The notes: generated by a model not told the origin, from the letters alone. DNA of 64,000 bases from Clostridiales bacterium (GCA_015056415.1 SVGJ01000001.1:56684-120683), one strand, 5' to 3'. Counted from the first letter of the stretch, positions 21,004 through 30,350 are shown. Numbers and translations are program-made.

Positions 21004-22368
21004 ATGGCAGAATTGACGCCCCGTCAAATCGTACGGGAACTGGATCGCTATATCATCGGCCAGGATGAAGCCAAGAAGTCTGTGGCGATCGCACTGCGCA
21101 ACCGCTATCGCCGTTCCATGGTGGCTGAATCCATGCGCGATGAGATCAGCCCTAAGAATATCCTTATGATCGGCCCCACCGGTGTGGGCAAGACGGAGAT
21201 CGCCCGCCGCCTGGCTAAGCTTGTCGGCGCGCCGTTTATCAAGGTGGAAGCCACCAAGTTTACCGAGGTCGGTTATGTTGGCAGGGATGTTGAGAGCATC
21301 GTGCGCGACCTGGTAGAGAATGCGATCCGCATGGTGAAAGATGAGCACGTCAAGCGTGTTCAACCAAGGGCGCAAGTGCTGGCGGAAGACCGACTGGTCA
21401 CACTGATGGTACATCCGCCCAAGAAGTCCGCCAGCAATCCGCTGGACTTCCTGCTTGGAAAAAAGCAGGAAGAACAACCCTCCCAGGAAGAACAGCAAAA
21501 GCTTTCCGGCAAACGTGACGAACTCCGGCAGCAGCTGCTTCGCGGCGAACTGGAGGATCATGAGCTGGAGATCGAGGTAGAAGAGGCCGCGCCTTCGCTT
21601 GAAGTTGGCGGCAGTTCCATTAGCATTGGCGACATGATGGGCAATATGATGCCTAAAAAGACCAAGCTGCGCCGCGTAAAGGTCAAGGACGCCCGAAAGA
21701 TCCTTATGCAGGAGGAATCCGATAAGCTGATCGATCAGGATGCGGTGCAGGAAGAGGCCATTCTTCGCGCCGAGCAGCATGGCATCGTTTTCATTGACGA
21801 GATCGATAAGATCGCCGGACATCGAGCGGGCAGCGGACCTGACGTTAGCCGTGAAGGCGTGCAGCGTGACATCCTGCCCATCGTTGAGGGCAGCACGGTC
21901 AACACCAAGTACGGTCCTGTGAAGACGGACTATATGCTCTTTATCGCGGCAGGCGCCTTCCACGTTGCCAAGGTCAGCGATCTGATCCCCGAGCTGCAGG
22001 GCCGTTTCCCCGTGCACGTGCAACTCAAGAGCCTGACGCGTGAGGATTTCCAGCGAATCCTGACCCAGCCCGACAATGCCCTGACCCTTCAATATAAGGC
22101 CTTGCTTGCGGTGGATAAGGTGCTGCTGGATTTTGAGGACTCCGCTATCGAGGCGATTGCCGAGGCAGCCTATACGGCCAACGAGACCGCCGAGGACATC
22201 GGCGCCCGCCGCCTGCACGCGGTGTTCGAGCAGCTGCTGGAGGATATCTCCTTCAACGCGGGCGATGAGGATATGCCGCCGGTTGAGCTGAAGATCAACG
22301 GCGATTACGTGCGTAAGCATCTGCGTGGTGAAAACAAACCGCAGGATATGAAGAAATATATTCTCTAA
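21004..22368 (+). CDS. hslU: ATP-dependent protease ATPase subunit HslU/ClpY
   Basis: [53 protein letters not shown]. Confidence 0.97.
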   Translation: MAELTPRQIVRELDRYIIGQDEAKKSVAIALRNRYRRSMVAESMRDEISPKNILMIGPTGVGKTEIARRLAKLVGAPFIKVEATKFTEVGYVGRDVESIVRDLVENAIRMVKDEHVKRVQPRAQVLAEDRLVTLMVHPPKKSASNPLDFLLGKKQEEQPSQEEQQKLSGKRDELRQQLLRGELEDHELEIEVEEAAPSLEVGGSSISIGDMMGNMMPKKTKLRRVKVKDARKILMQEESDKLIDQDAVQEEAILRAEQHGIVFIDEIDKIAGHRAGSGPDVSREGVQRDILPIVEGSTVNTKYGPVKTDYMLFIAAGAFHVAKVSDLIPELQGRFPVHVQLKSLTREDFQRILTQPDNALTLQYKALLAVDKVLLDFEDSAIEAIAEAAYTANETAEDIGARRLHAVFEQLLEDISFNAGDEDMPPVELKINGDYVRKHLRGENKPQDMKKYIL

Positions 22369-22402
22369 AGCAAGCCTTTGTGCTTTGAATGATTTTTTAC
22401 AG

Positions 22403-22449
22403 AAATAGCCGCCATCAGCGAGGGAAAACCCTTTGCAGGCGGCTATTTT
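22403..22449 (+). terminator. hairpin terminator after hslU
   Basis: aaatagccgcc ... ggcggctattt 11-bp stem, short T run. Confidence 0.65.
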
Positions 22450-22492
22450 CATGGTATAATTATTCTGATATCGACGCAGGAGGTTCCGTGTG

Positions 22493-23311
22493 ATGAGAAA
22501 GCTTGGTTTGATCGGCGCTGGAAATATGGGCAGCGCAATTCTTCGCGGTATGCTGGACGCCAATTACATCAAACCCAGCCAGGTCGTGGTATGCGACAGC
22601 AGCCGCCGTCGTATGGAGGAACTTTCTGAGGAGATCCCCAGCGCTACTTATTGCGATTCCGCCATCGATCTTGCCGAACAGTGCGATATGATCATTCTCG
22701 CCGTGAAGCCCCACTTTATGCAGGGCGTTATCGATGAGATCCGTGACGTGCTGGATAACAAGGCTGTTGTTTCCATTGCGGCTGGCTGGACTGTTTCCAT
22801 GCTTGCCAATGCGCTGGAAGGGACCACTGCAACGTATCTACGCGTCATGCCCAATACGCCTGCCATGGTGGGCGAGGGAATGACTGCCCTGTGTGATGAA
22901 TCCACCTTCTCCAAGGATGATTTTGCCTTTGCCAAGGGTATCTTCGACGCGGTAGGCCGCACTGTCATTATGCCGGAACGCCTGTTCGACGGCGTGATCG
23001 CCATCAGCGGCTCCAGTCCCGCATATGTTTACATGATGATCGAAGCTATGGCGGATGCTGGCGTGAAGGAGGGCATCCCGCGTTCCTGCGCCTATGAGAT
23101 GGCCGCCCAATCCGTGCTGGGCAGCGCGCTGATGGTGCTTTCCTCCGGAACGCATCCTGCCAGCCTGAAGGACGCTGTCTGTTCGCCCGGCGGCACCACC
23201 ATCGAAGCTGTTGAAGAGCTTGAACGCAAGGGCTTCCGAGCAGCCATTATGGACGCTATGGGTGTCTGCGCTGAAAAATCCCGGAAAATGTCCAGGCAAA
23301 AAGGGGAGTAA
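22493..23311 (+). CDS. proC: pyrroline-5-carboxylate reductase
   Basis: LIGAGNMGSAILRGML, RVMPNTPAMVGEGMTAL, CSPGGTTIEAVEELERKGFRAAIMDAM. Confidence 0.95.
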   Translation: MRKLGLIGAGNMGSAILRGMLDANYIKPSQVVVCDSSRRRMEELSEEIPSATYCDSAIDLAEQCDMIILAVKPHFMQGVIDEIRDVLDNKAVVSIAAGWTVSMLANALEGTTATYLRVMPNTPAMVGEGMTALCDESTFSKDDFAFAKGIFDAVGRTVIMPERLFDGVIAISGSSPAYVYMMIEAMADAGVKEGIPRSCAYEMAAQSVLGSALMVLSSGTHPASLKDAVCSPGGTTIEAVEELERKGFRAAIMDAMGVCAEKSRKMSRQKGE

Positions 23312-23316
23312 GCTGA

Positions 23317-23799
23317 ATGCAAACGGCGCCTCGCAAGAAAGTAAATATTTATACCGATGGAGCTTGTTCCGGCAACCCCGGGCCGGGCGGTTGGGGAGCG
23401 ATCCTGGAGTTCGGTCCGCACCGCAAGGAGCTGAGCGGCTATATGGCAGGCACGACCAACAACCGCATGGAATTGTTCGCTGCCATCAGCGCACTGGGGG
23501 CCTTGAAGGAACCATGCGACGTCGACCTGTATTCTGATTCCAACTATATGGTTCAGGCCTTTAATGATCACTGGATCGACGGATGGAAGAAGAAGGGGTG
23601 GAAGACTTCCTCGGGTTCGCCGGTGGAAAACCAGGATCTCTGGTTTATTCTGCTCGCTCAGACAAAAAAGCACAATGTGAAGTTCATCAAGGTCAAAGGC
23701 CATTCGGATCACCCGCAGAACAACCGTTGTGACGAGTTGGCGAGAGGAGCCATAGAGGAGTACCGGCGCATCAATACGCCCAGGGAAGATGAAGAATAA
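23317..23799 (+). CDS. rnhA: ribonuclease HI
   Basis: VNIYTDGACSGNPGPGGWGAIL, TNNRMELFAAISAL, DSNYMVQAF, KVKGHSDHPQNNRCDELA. Confidence 0.97.
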   Translation: MQTAPRKKVNIYTDGACSGNPGPGGWGAILEFGPHRKELSGYMAGTTNNRMELFAAISALGALKEPCDVDLYSDSNYMVQAFNDHWIDGWKKKGWKTSSGSPVENQDLWFILLAQTKKHNVKFIKVKGHSDHPQNNRCDELARGAIEEYRRINTPREDEE

Positions 23800-23861
23800 G
23801 CTCTTGATCCACGTACAACCCGGGTGGGTGATAACCGCTCACCCGTTTATCCATACCTCTG

Positions 23862-23897
23862 CAACTATTCGCTAAACCACAGTTTCACGAATAGTTG
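23862..23897. repeat. 36-bp interrupted palindrome upstream of Xer-type recombinase
   Basis: CAACTATTCG-ct-AAAC-caca-GTTT-ca-CGAATAGTTG: 10+4 bp arms symmetric about a 4-nt centre. Confidence 0.85.
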
Positions 23898-23927
23898 AGC
23901 CTACAGAAAACGCGAGGAGGATGTCCT

Positions 23928-25070
23928 GTGGCCGATTCAGCAGCCTATCGTGATCAAATTGATGCAAAGCGTATCTTGCAGATCCGCGCAATCACCCGCG
24001 AGCTTCCACAGGCATGTTCTGATTTTATCCGTAGCATTGCAGTAACCACCGGAACGTTCACACGGCTTGCATATGCCATTGATCTGCGAACTTTCTTTCA
24101 TTTTCTGCAAACGGAACGTGTTGCGTTCTCAGAAAAGAATTTGACCATTTGGTCGGACGAAGACCTCTCCCGCGTGTCTCAGAGCGATCTGACAGCGTAC
24201 ATTGAATATCTGACCTATTATTTCAAAACGGATGACGAGCTGAACGAACAGCCTGTCAAGGCACTGGTCAATCACGACCTGGCCATCAAACGCAAGCTGT
24301 GTTCCATCCGCTCTTTCTATGATTTCCTTTTCAAGAATCATCGTATTCCATCCAATGTTACGTTGCTGGTCCCGCTGCCCAAGATCCACGAAAAACCGAT
24401 CTTACGGCTGACTCGTGACGAAATGTCAAAAATGCTCAGTCAGGCAGAAACCGGCGAAGGTATGACTGAGGGCCAAAAACGATACCAGAAGCTGACAGCC
24501 AAGCGGGATTATGCAATGCTTTCGCTCTTTCTGGGAACGGGCATTCGTGTTTCCGAGTGTGTGGGTATCAATCTGTCTGATATCAATATGGAAGAAAACG
24601 CCTTTCTGGTCACCAGAAAAGGTGGAAATCAGGTTGTTTTGTACTTTCCGGCCGAAGTTGCGACCGCATTGGGCGAATATCTCGAGGAGCGAACAAAAAT
24701 AGACACCCTCCCCGGCCATGAGGATGCCTTGTTTTTGTCCCTTCAGAAACGCCGGATCACCCAGCGGGCAGTGCAAAACCTTGTCAAGAAATATGCCATG
24801 GTAGCCGCACCGCTCAAGCCTAAAATCAGCCCGCACAAGCTCCGTAGCACCTTTGCCACAAACCTTTACAACGCTACCGGGGATATCTATCTGGTGGCGG
24901 ACGTATTGGGTCATTCATCGGTCGATACGACCCGGAAGCATTACGCCGATATGACGGACGCACGCCGTCGTATGGCGGCGGAGTACGTCCGTTTGCCCGG
25001 CACGGAAGCCGACACCGGCGAGGCCTCTGATATGAGCTTTTCCAACCAGCCGGATAAACCCGTTACCTGA
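23928..25070 (+). CDS. tyrosine recombinase/integrase, XerC/D-like
   Basis: GTG start after gaggagg; N-terminal SAM-like domain; LGTGIRVSECVGINLSDI, SPHKLRSTFATNLYNATGDIYLVADVLGHSSVDTTRKHYADM (catalytic R..HxxR..H..Y). Confidence 0.9.
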   Translation: MADSAAYRDQIDAKRILQIRAITRELPQACSDFIRSIAVTTGTFTRLAYAIDLRTFFHFLQTERVAFSEKNLTIWSDEDLSRVSQSDLTAYIEYLTYYFKTDDELNEQPVKALVNHDLAIKRKLCSIRSFYDFLFKNHRIPSNVTLLVPLPKIHEKPILRLTRDEMSKMLSQAETGEGMTEGQKRYQKLTAKRDYAMLSLFLGTGIRVSECVGINLSDINMEENAFLVTRKGGNQVVLYFPAEVATALGEYLEERTKIDTLPGHEDALFLSLQKRRITQRAVQNLVKKYAMVAAPLKPKISPHKLRSTFATNLYNATGDIYLVADVLGHSSVDTTRKHYADMTDARRRMAAEYVRLPGTEADTGEASDMSFSNQPDKPVT

Positions 25071-25304
25071 TTAGTGCTGATGATCGCAGCAGCTGCAATC
25101 GTGGTGATGATGGTCGTGTGTTTTTGCTTCAAGCTCGGCTTCCAGCGCAAAGTCATCAACCATAATCGCCCGGTATTCAGCGCCGGTATTGACGCACTTC
25201 ATGCAGTTATCGCAAAGCTTGTCCGGATCCAGGTCGCAACGGTCACATTCACCGCAGCCGATACATTCTTTTTCTTCAAGTACGCATTGCTTTTTCAGCG
25301 CCAT
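25071..25304 (-). CDS. small Cys/His-rich putative metal- or Fe-S-binding protein
   Basis: MALKKQCVLEEKECIGCGECDRCDLDPDKLCDNCMKC... and C-terminal HDHHHHDCSCCDHQH; own promoter. Confidence 0.75.
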   Translation of the reverse strand: MALKKQCVLEEKECIGCGECDRCDLDPDKLCDNCMKCVNTGAEYRAIMVDDFALEAELEAKTHDHHHHDCSCCDHQH

Positions 25305-25324
25305 AAATATCATCTCCCACAGAC

Positions 25325-25400
25325 ATTATAACACATGTTCCCATTCTACGCAAGAAACTGGGAACATGTGTTTGATTTTTAATCTCAACTATGCTATAAT
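25325..25400. promoter_or_regulatory. divergent promoters of lexA and the Cys-rich gene sharing two inverted SOS-box-like operators
   Basis: 14-bp perfect IR aacacatgttccca (25330-25343)/tgggaacatgtgtt (25359-25372), each arm containing GAACATGTGTT; plus TTGATT (25372-25377) N17 TATAAT (25395-25400); minus TTGCGT (25353-25348) N17 TATAAT (25330-25325). Confidence 0.75.
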
Positions 25401-25436
25401 ATAACTGAATCCTAAATCAGCAAAGGTGGCGATTTC

Positions 25437-26048
25437 ATGCAGCGTCCCCGTGGCGATAATCAGCAGCGTATTCTCGAGTTTATCAAGTCTGAGATCCAGC
25501 AGAAGGGCTATCCGCCATCTGTTCGCGAAATTGCGAATGCTGTTGGACTGAAGTCTACCTCAACGGTTCACGGTCATTTGCAGCGGCTTGAAAAACGCGG
25601 CCTTCTCCATCGCGATGCCATGAAACCCCGCGCTATGGAGATCGTTGGCGATCCTAATTTCGTGCGCAACAATTCCACTGCTGTGCCTGTGGTTGGCCGC
25701 GTCACTGCCGGTCAGCCCATCCTGGCCGAGGAAAATCTTGAGGAATATGTTGTTATTCCTGAGGTTATGCTTGGTGATGGCGAGCATTTTATTTTGCTTG
25801 TTCGTGGCGACAGCATGATCGAAGCGGGGATTCTTGATGGCGACTATATTGTCGTCAAAAAGCAGGCTGAGGCTAACAACGGCGAGATCGTTGTGGCAAT
25901 GATCGATGATTCCGCAACTGTAAAACGCTTTTATAAGGAAAACGGACATTTCCGCCTGCAGCCGGAAAACAACACCATGGCGCCTATTTTTGCTGATGAA
26001 GTTACTATTCTGGGCAAGGTGATCTCTCTTTATCGTGTTATCAAGTAA
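25437..26048 (+). CDS. lexA: SOS transcriptional repressor LexA
   Basis: w[43 protein letters not shown] cleavage region, [18 protein letters not shown]. Confidence 0.97.
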   Translation: MQRPRGDNQQRILEFIKSEIQQKGYPPSVREIANAVGLKSTSTVHGHLQRLEKRGLLHRDAMKPRAMEIVGDPNFVRNNSTAVPVVGRVTAGQPILAEENLEEYVVIPEVMLGDGEHFILLVRGDSMIEAGILDGDYIVVKKQAEANNGEIVVAMIDDSATVKRFYKENGHFRLQPENNTMAPIFADEVTILGKVISLYRVIK

Positions 26049-26074
26049 TTTATTTATCTGGAGGAAATCCGTTT

Positions 26075-26746
26075 ATGGTGAATCAGGGTGAACAGCCCAA
26101 GCATCGTATCTCTGTTCCGAAATATACCCTCGGCGAAGAGCTGATCAACGCTATCTCTCATGGTTTTGGTGTAATCCTTGGCATTGTTGCCATGATTTTA
26201 TGTCTGGTCAGATGCTCCCCTTCCGGCGATGCTTATCAGGTCGTCTCCAGCGTTATCTTTGGCGTAACAGTCATTATCCTTTATCTGATGTCCTGCCTGT
26301 ATCACGCCTTGAAGGTCAACAAAGCCAAGCGTGTTTTTCGGGTAATTGATCACTGTACCATTTTCCTGCTGATTGCCGGTACTTATACGCCCTTTTCCCT
26401 TGTCGCTCTCAGGCCGACCGTTGGGTGGTGGGTCTTCGGCATTATTTGGGCCACGGCGGTATTGGGCATTGTGCTCAATGCCATCAGCCTGAAAAGATTC
26501 GCCAAGCTTTCTATGGCGCTGTATCTGATCATGGGCTGGATCATCATCATTGCTTATCAGGCTATGATCCAGGCCATCCCTGGCGATGGTATGGCTCTGC
26601 TCGTTTGGGGCGGAGTCGCGTATTCTGTTGGCGCCATTTTGTATGGCATTGGCTCCAAGAAGAAATACTTTCATTCGATTTTTCATTTTCTGTGCCTTGC
26701 CGGAACGTTTCTGCATTTTCTGGCGATCTATCTTTATGTGCTTTGA
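26075..26746 (+). CDS. hemolysin III / PAQR family membrane protein
   Basis: YTLGEELINAISHGFGVILGIVAM, SCLYHALKVNKAKRVFRVIDHCTIFLLIAGTYTPF. Confidence 0.92.
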   Translation: MVNQGEQPKHRISVPKYTLGEELINAISHGFGVILGIVAMILCLVRCSPSGDAYQVVSSVIFGVTVIILYLMSCLYHALKVNKAKRVFRVIDHCTIFLLIAGTYTPFSLVALRPTVGWWVFGIIWATAVLGIVLNAISLKRFAKLSMALYLIMGWIIIIAYQAMIQAIPGDGMALLVWGGVAYSVGAILYGIGSKKKYFHSIFHFLCLAGTFLHFLAIYLYVL

Positions 26747-26757
26747 TAGGAGAAAAT

Positions 26758-27219
26758 ATGTATCAGCTAATGTGTGATCAAATGAAGGCGCTTATTGAAG
26801 GTTGTTCGCTCCCATTGCCTGCGCTTTCCAATTGCGCCGCTCTTTTGTGGGAACACCTCGAAAGCGTCAACTGGACCGGATTTTATCTTCTGAAGGAAGA
26901 TACGCTTTATCTCGGGCCGTTTCAGGGTAAGGTCGCCTGCACGGTGATCCCCGTTGGCAAGGGTGTGTGTGGAGCCGCCGCCAGGTCGATGGAAATCCAG
27001 CTTGTTCCCGATGTGCATCAATTCCCCGGTCATATCGCATGTGACAGCGCCTCAAATTCAGAGATCGTTCTCCCTCTTGTTGTCCACGGTCGCTTGATGG
27101 GTGTGATGGACATCGACAGTCCAGAATATGGCCGTTTCACGCAGGAAGATGCTGATGGACTGACTGCGCTGTGCGATGTTCTGGCGAAGTATGTGAACTG
27201 GGAGGCTGGCCTTCTGTGA
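26758..27219 (+). CDS. GAF-domain free methionine-(R)-sulfoxide reductase-like protein
   Basis: NWTGFYLL...YLGPFQGKVACTVIPVGKGVCGAAA...HIACDSASNSEIVLPLV with conserved cysteines of fRMsr. Confidence 0.88.
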   Translation: MYQLMCDQMKALIEGCSLPLPALSNCAALLWEHLESVNWTGFYLLKEDTLYLGPFQGKVACTVIPVGKGVCGAAARSMEIQLVPDVHQFPGHIACDSASNSEIVLPLVVHGRLMGVMDIDSPEYGRFTQEDADGLTALCDVLAKYVNWEAGLL

Positions 27220-27713
27220 GTTGCGTCACGCTTCGTCCTTTCACGCGAGAGGAATATCACGATTTCTTTCGCCGGTATGAGCCTGATCCCCTGATGGATC
27301 CGAACCCATACCGATATCAGTTCACCAACGTGGACAAATCTTTCGATTTTAACGAATCCCGCAAAGAATGGTATCCAACCTTTGGTATTTTCGCTAATGG
27401 CGAGGCAGTGGGAACGCTCTCCCTTAAGCGGATAGACCGTGAAAAGAAAAAATGCGAGATTGGCCTGATGATGGTCAATGATGACTGCAAAAACAAAGGC
27501 TACGGAACCGCAGCCATGCGCAAGGGCATCAGCATGGCTACCCAGCAGTATGGCGTTATGCATATCTGGGCAGACACCATGGGCAGGAATCTGCGTATGC
27601 AGCATGTTCTTGAGAAACTTGGCTTCAGGCTGGTGGAGCGTATTCGGCAAGTGTATGATATGCCCGCCGGCAAGGATGACCGGCTTGTTTATGTATTGGA
27701 GGCCGAGAAATGA
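27216..27713 (+). CDS. GNAT family N-acetyltransferase
   Basis: VTLRPFTREEYHDFF..., MMVNDDCKNKGYGTAAMRKGISMA; GTG start overlapping upstream stop. Confidence 0.8.
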   Translation: MSCVTLRPFTREEYHDFFRRYEPDPLMDPNPYRYQFTNVDKSFDFNESRKEWYPTFGIFANGEAVGTLSLKRIDREKKKCEIGLMMVNDDCKNKGYGTAAMRKGISMATQQYGVMHIWADTMGRNLRMQHVLEKLGFRLVERIRQVYDMPAGKDDRLVYVLEAEK

Positions 27714-28363
27714 AGAAGCTGCTCATCGGCACCAACAACCCAAGCAAACTGCGTGTTTTCAGGGAATACCTTGAGGGCATTGATGTTTGTTGTGTTTCGC
27801 CCGCCGAGCTCGGTTTGGTCGATATTCCTGATGAGGGCGCCCGTGACGCCGTAAGCAACGCGGTCGAAAAGGCAAAAGCCTGGCACCGGATGTCAGGTCT
27901 TCCGGTAGTTACCGAGGATTCAGGGTTGGTGTTTCTTGATCTTCCTGCCGACCATCCCGATCAGCCCGGCGTACTTGTCCGCCGTGCAGCCGGCCATACT
28001 ATGAATGATGAAGAGATGCTTGAGTGGTATCGCTCCATCGTTCACAAGCACGGCGGTTCTCTTCGCGCAGCCTGGGAGGATGCATGGTGCGTTCTTCAGG
28101 ATGAGGATTGCTACAGCATATATGCGTCCACGCCCGAAATCCTCGATTGCTTCGCCATTCTGTTGATCGATAAGCCCTGCGCAACAAGGCTTCCCGGTTG
28201 GCCGCTGGATAGCTTAACATACTATCCGGCACTGAAGAAATATAAAGCGGAAATGACCATTGACGAAATGGATGCAGTCAAGGATGATCGGGGCGAAGCA
28301 GCGAGAATTCACCGACAAAACCTTCTGGACTGGTATCGGAATGCTGTGAATATGCTCAAATAA
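27710..28363 (+). CDS. non-canonical purine NTP pyrophosphatase (HAM1/RdgB-like)
   Basis: LLIGTNNPSKLRVFREYL, VVTEDSGLVFLDLPADHPDQPGVLVRR; ATGA overlap with upstream gene. Confidence 0.75.
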   Translation: MKKLLIGTNNPSKLRVFREYLEGIDVCCVSPAELGLVDIPDEGARDAVSNAVEKAKAWHRMSGLPVVTEDSGLVFLDLPADHPDQPGVLVRRAAGHTMNDEEMLEWYRSIVHKHGGSLRAAWEDAWCVLQDEDCYSIYASTPEILDCFAILLIDKPCATRLPGWPLDSLTYYPALKKYKAEMTIDEMDAVKDDRGEAARIHRQNLLDWYRNAVNMLK

Positions 28364-28367
28364 ACAA

Positions 28368-28398
28368 GGCAGAGGAGTAGCGCTCCCCTGCCCCTTTT
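28368..28398. terminator. terminator between convergent HAM1-like and galT genes
   Basis: ggcagaggag-tagcg-ctcccctgcc followed by ccttttattt. Confidence 0.75.
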
Positions 28399-28408
28399 AT
28401 TTGTTTGA

Positions 28409-29944
28409 TTAACGATAGCCCAGCGAAGCCATGAAGCGTGTAAAACCTGCAACACCCGCTTCGTCACGTTTGTAGACGCCTGCATCCGCAAGCACCTGGG
28501 CGCACACGTTGGCAACTTCCTTGCGAAGCAGCGATTCTGCCTCTTCCTTAGAGGCGCAAAGCCCATGTTCATTTACAATGGATTTGATCCAATCATAGTG
28601 CTTGTAGGCCGCGTCGTTTTCCGCAGGGGGCACCATATCGCGTGTGCCGGTCAGGAAATCAGCAAGTTCCGCAAGCTCTGTTTTGAGCCGCCCGGGAAGA
28701 ATAAACAGACCCATCACCTCGATCAGGCCTATATTCTCTTTTTTGATATGATGCAGCAGTTCGTGAGGATGGAAAATCCCCAAAGGATGCTCCTCGCTGG
28801 TTCGGTTATTACGCAATACAAGGATAAGCCTATTCACGTCTCCCTGCTTGCGCAAAATAGGTGTAATGGTATTGTGCGGCGTACCATCTGTTTCAGCAAG
28901 GATATCGCAAGAAGGATCGCTGTAAACACGCCAGGCATTCAGGATACGTTCAGCTTCATCGATAAGAAGCGCTTCGTCGGAAGATTCAAGTCGAATGGCG
29001 GACATGGGCCAATCCAGGATACAGGCGTTTACGCCCTCACCAGACACGGAAAATTTAACCTTGACATCTGCATGATCCATCGGAAATTCATAACGTCCGC
29101 CCTGAAAATGATCGTGATTCAGAATCGAACCACCTACGATGGGAAGGTCAGCATTGCTTCCCAGAAAATAATGGGGCAACTGTCCAACAAAGCTGAACAG
29201 CCGTTCAAATGTACCGCGATCGATCTTCATGGGAACATGTCTGCTATTGAACACAATGCAATGCTCAGAATAATATGCATAGGGAGAATACTGCAAATAC
29301 CAATCCTGACCAGCAAGGTTCAGCGGCACGATGCGGTGGTTCTGGCGCGCAGGAAAATTGCTGCGTCCAGCATATCCGGGATTTTCCACGCAGAGCATAC
29401 ACTTGGGGTAACCGACGCTCGGCGCGTTTTTCAGCTTGGCGATCTCCTTGGGATCCTTCTCCGGCTTGGACAGATTGATGGTGATCTCCAGTTCGCCACA
29501 GGGGCTGTTTTCAAAATAGCGGATATTCTGCGCGATAGAATCCACTTTGATGTAATCTGAAGCACAACACATATCGTAGAAAACCTGCGTCGCTTTTTCT
29601 GGGCATCCTGCCTCAACGGCAGCGCAGAATCTCTCCCGAACTTCCTTGGGCGATGGCGTCAGCAGACCCATCACACGGGCCGAAAACAGATCCCGGGCAT
29701 ACTGAAGATCCTCGATCAAGCCCTGCTCAATGGCAAGATCACATAGCTGGCGCAAATATTCCGTAGCGGTGGACGGGATCATTTCGTCCAAAGCATGCCA
29801 TTCTCCTTCGGGTGCATCCAACCTCATTGCATCCAACAACAGGTTACGGTAATACGGCCGATCGACGCATTCGATCAGCTGATGATGCTCGGCAAAAGAA
29901 AGAAGCTTTTCAAGCACGTGCGAAACCTGTTCAGCCCAACTCAT
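28409..29944 (-). CDS. galT: UDP-glucose--hexose-1-phosphate uridylyltransferase, class II
   Basis: PSVGYPKCMLCVENPGYAGR, LPIVGGSILNHDHFQGGRYEFPM; start MSWAEQVSHVLE. Confidence 0.92.
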   Translation of the reverse strand: MSWAEQVSHVLEKLLSFAEHHQLIECVDRPYYRNLLLDAMRLDAPEGEWHALDEMIPSTATEYLRQLCDLAIEQGLIEDLQYARDLFSARVMGLLTPSPKEVRERFCAAVEAGCPEKATQVFYDMCCASDYIKVDSIAQNIRYFENSPCGELEITINLSKPEKDPKEIAKLKNAPSVGYPKCMLCVENPGYAGRSNFPARQNHRIVPLNLAGQDWYLQYSPYAYYSEHCIVFNSRHVPMKIDRGTFERLFSFVGQLPHYFLGSNADLPIVGGSILNHDHFQGGRYEFPMDHADVKVKFSVSGEGVNACILDWPMSAIRLESSDEALLIDEAERILNAWRVYSDPSCDILAETDGTPHNTITPILRKQGDVNRLILVLRNNRTSEEHPLGIFHPHELLHHIKKENIGLIEVMGLFILPGRLKTELAELADFLTGTRDMVPPAENDAAYKHYDWIKSIVNEHGLCASKEEAESLLRKEVANVCAQVLADAGVYKRDEAGVAGFTRFMASLGYR

Positions 29945-30020
29945 GCAAATCACTCCTGAACCATACAAATCATTAGAATCATTATAATCCCAAAACAGAA
30001 ATCATGTCAACGGAAAGAAA

Positions 30021-30044
30021 CGCCGGAAACGAACGTTTCCGGCG
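30021..30044 (-). terminator. terminator of small membrane protein gene
   Basis: cgccggaaac-gaac-gtttccggcg followed on minus strand by tttctttcc. Confidence 0.75.
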
Positions 30045-30061
30045 CGCGAGAGATCAGTCAA

Positions 30062-30253
30062 TCAGTAGCGGTTGCAGCAATTATTGCTTTCTTTTACACA
30101 GCAATCAGCGGCCAAATTCAGGAAGCCAACACCGGCGATCACGGCAACGACGGAACCGGTTAGGCCCGACCAGCCGAGAACCGCACTGTAAACCAGAATG
30201 ATCACAGCAGAGATGATACCAAAAAGAATCAGCGCATAACCCAGAGTACGCAT
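30062..30253 (-). CDS. small two-TM membrane protein with Cys-rich tail
   Basis: MRTLGYALILFGIISAVIILVYSAVLG... ending CCVKESNNCCNRY; own terminator. Confidence 0.6.
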   Translation of the reverse strand: MRTLGYALILFGIISAVIILVYSAVLGWSGLTGSVVAVIAGVGFLNLAADCCVKESNNCCNRY

Positions 30254-30350
30254 TCGATTCACTCTCCTTTATCGGCCGAATCATCTTGATTCGACCTGCT
30301 TCTACTTATGCTCCTGGAAGTCACACTGTGCAGAACCGACCCGAGTAACA

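Noticed and set aside
20389-22563. 724-aa minus-strand ORF
   Set aside because: Antisense to hslV and hslU, which are unmistakable.
23862-23897. Interpretation of the palindrome as a dif site
   Set aside because: dif has two 11-bp arms around a 6-bp centre and conserved XerD-arm sequence; this element has longer interrupted arms and no match to the dif consensus I know.
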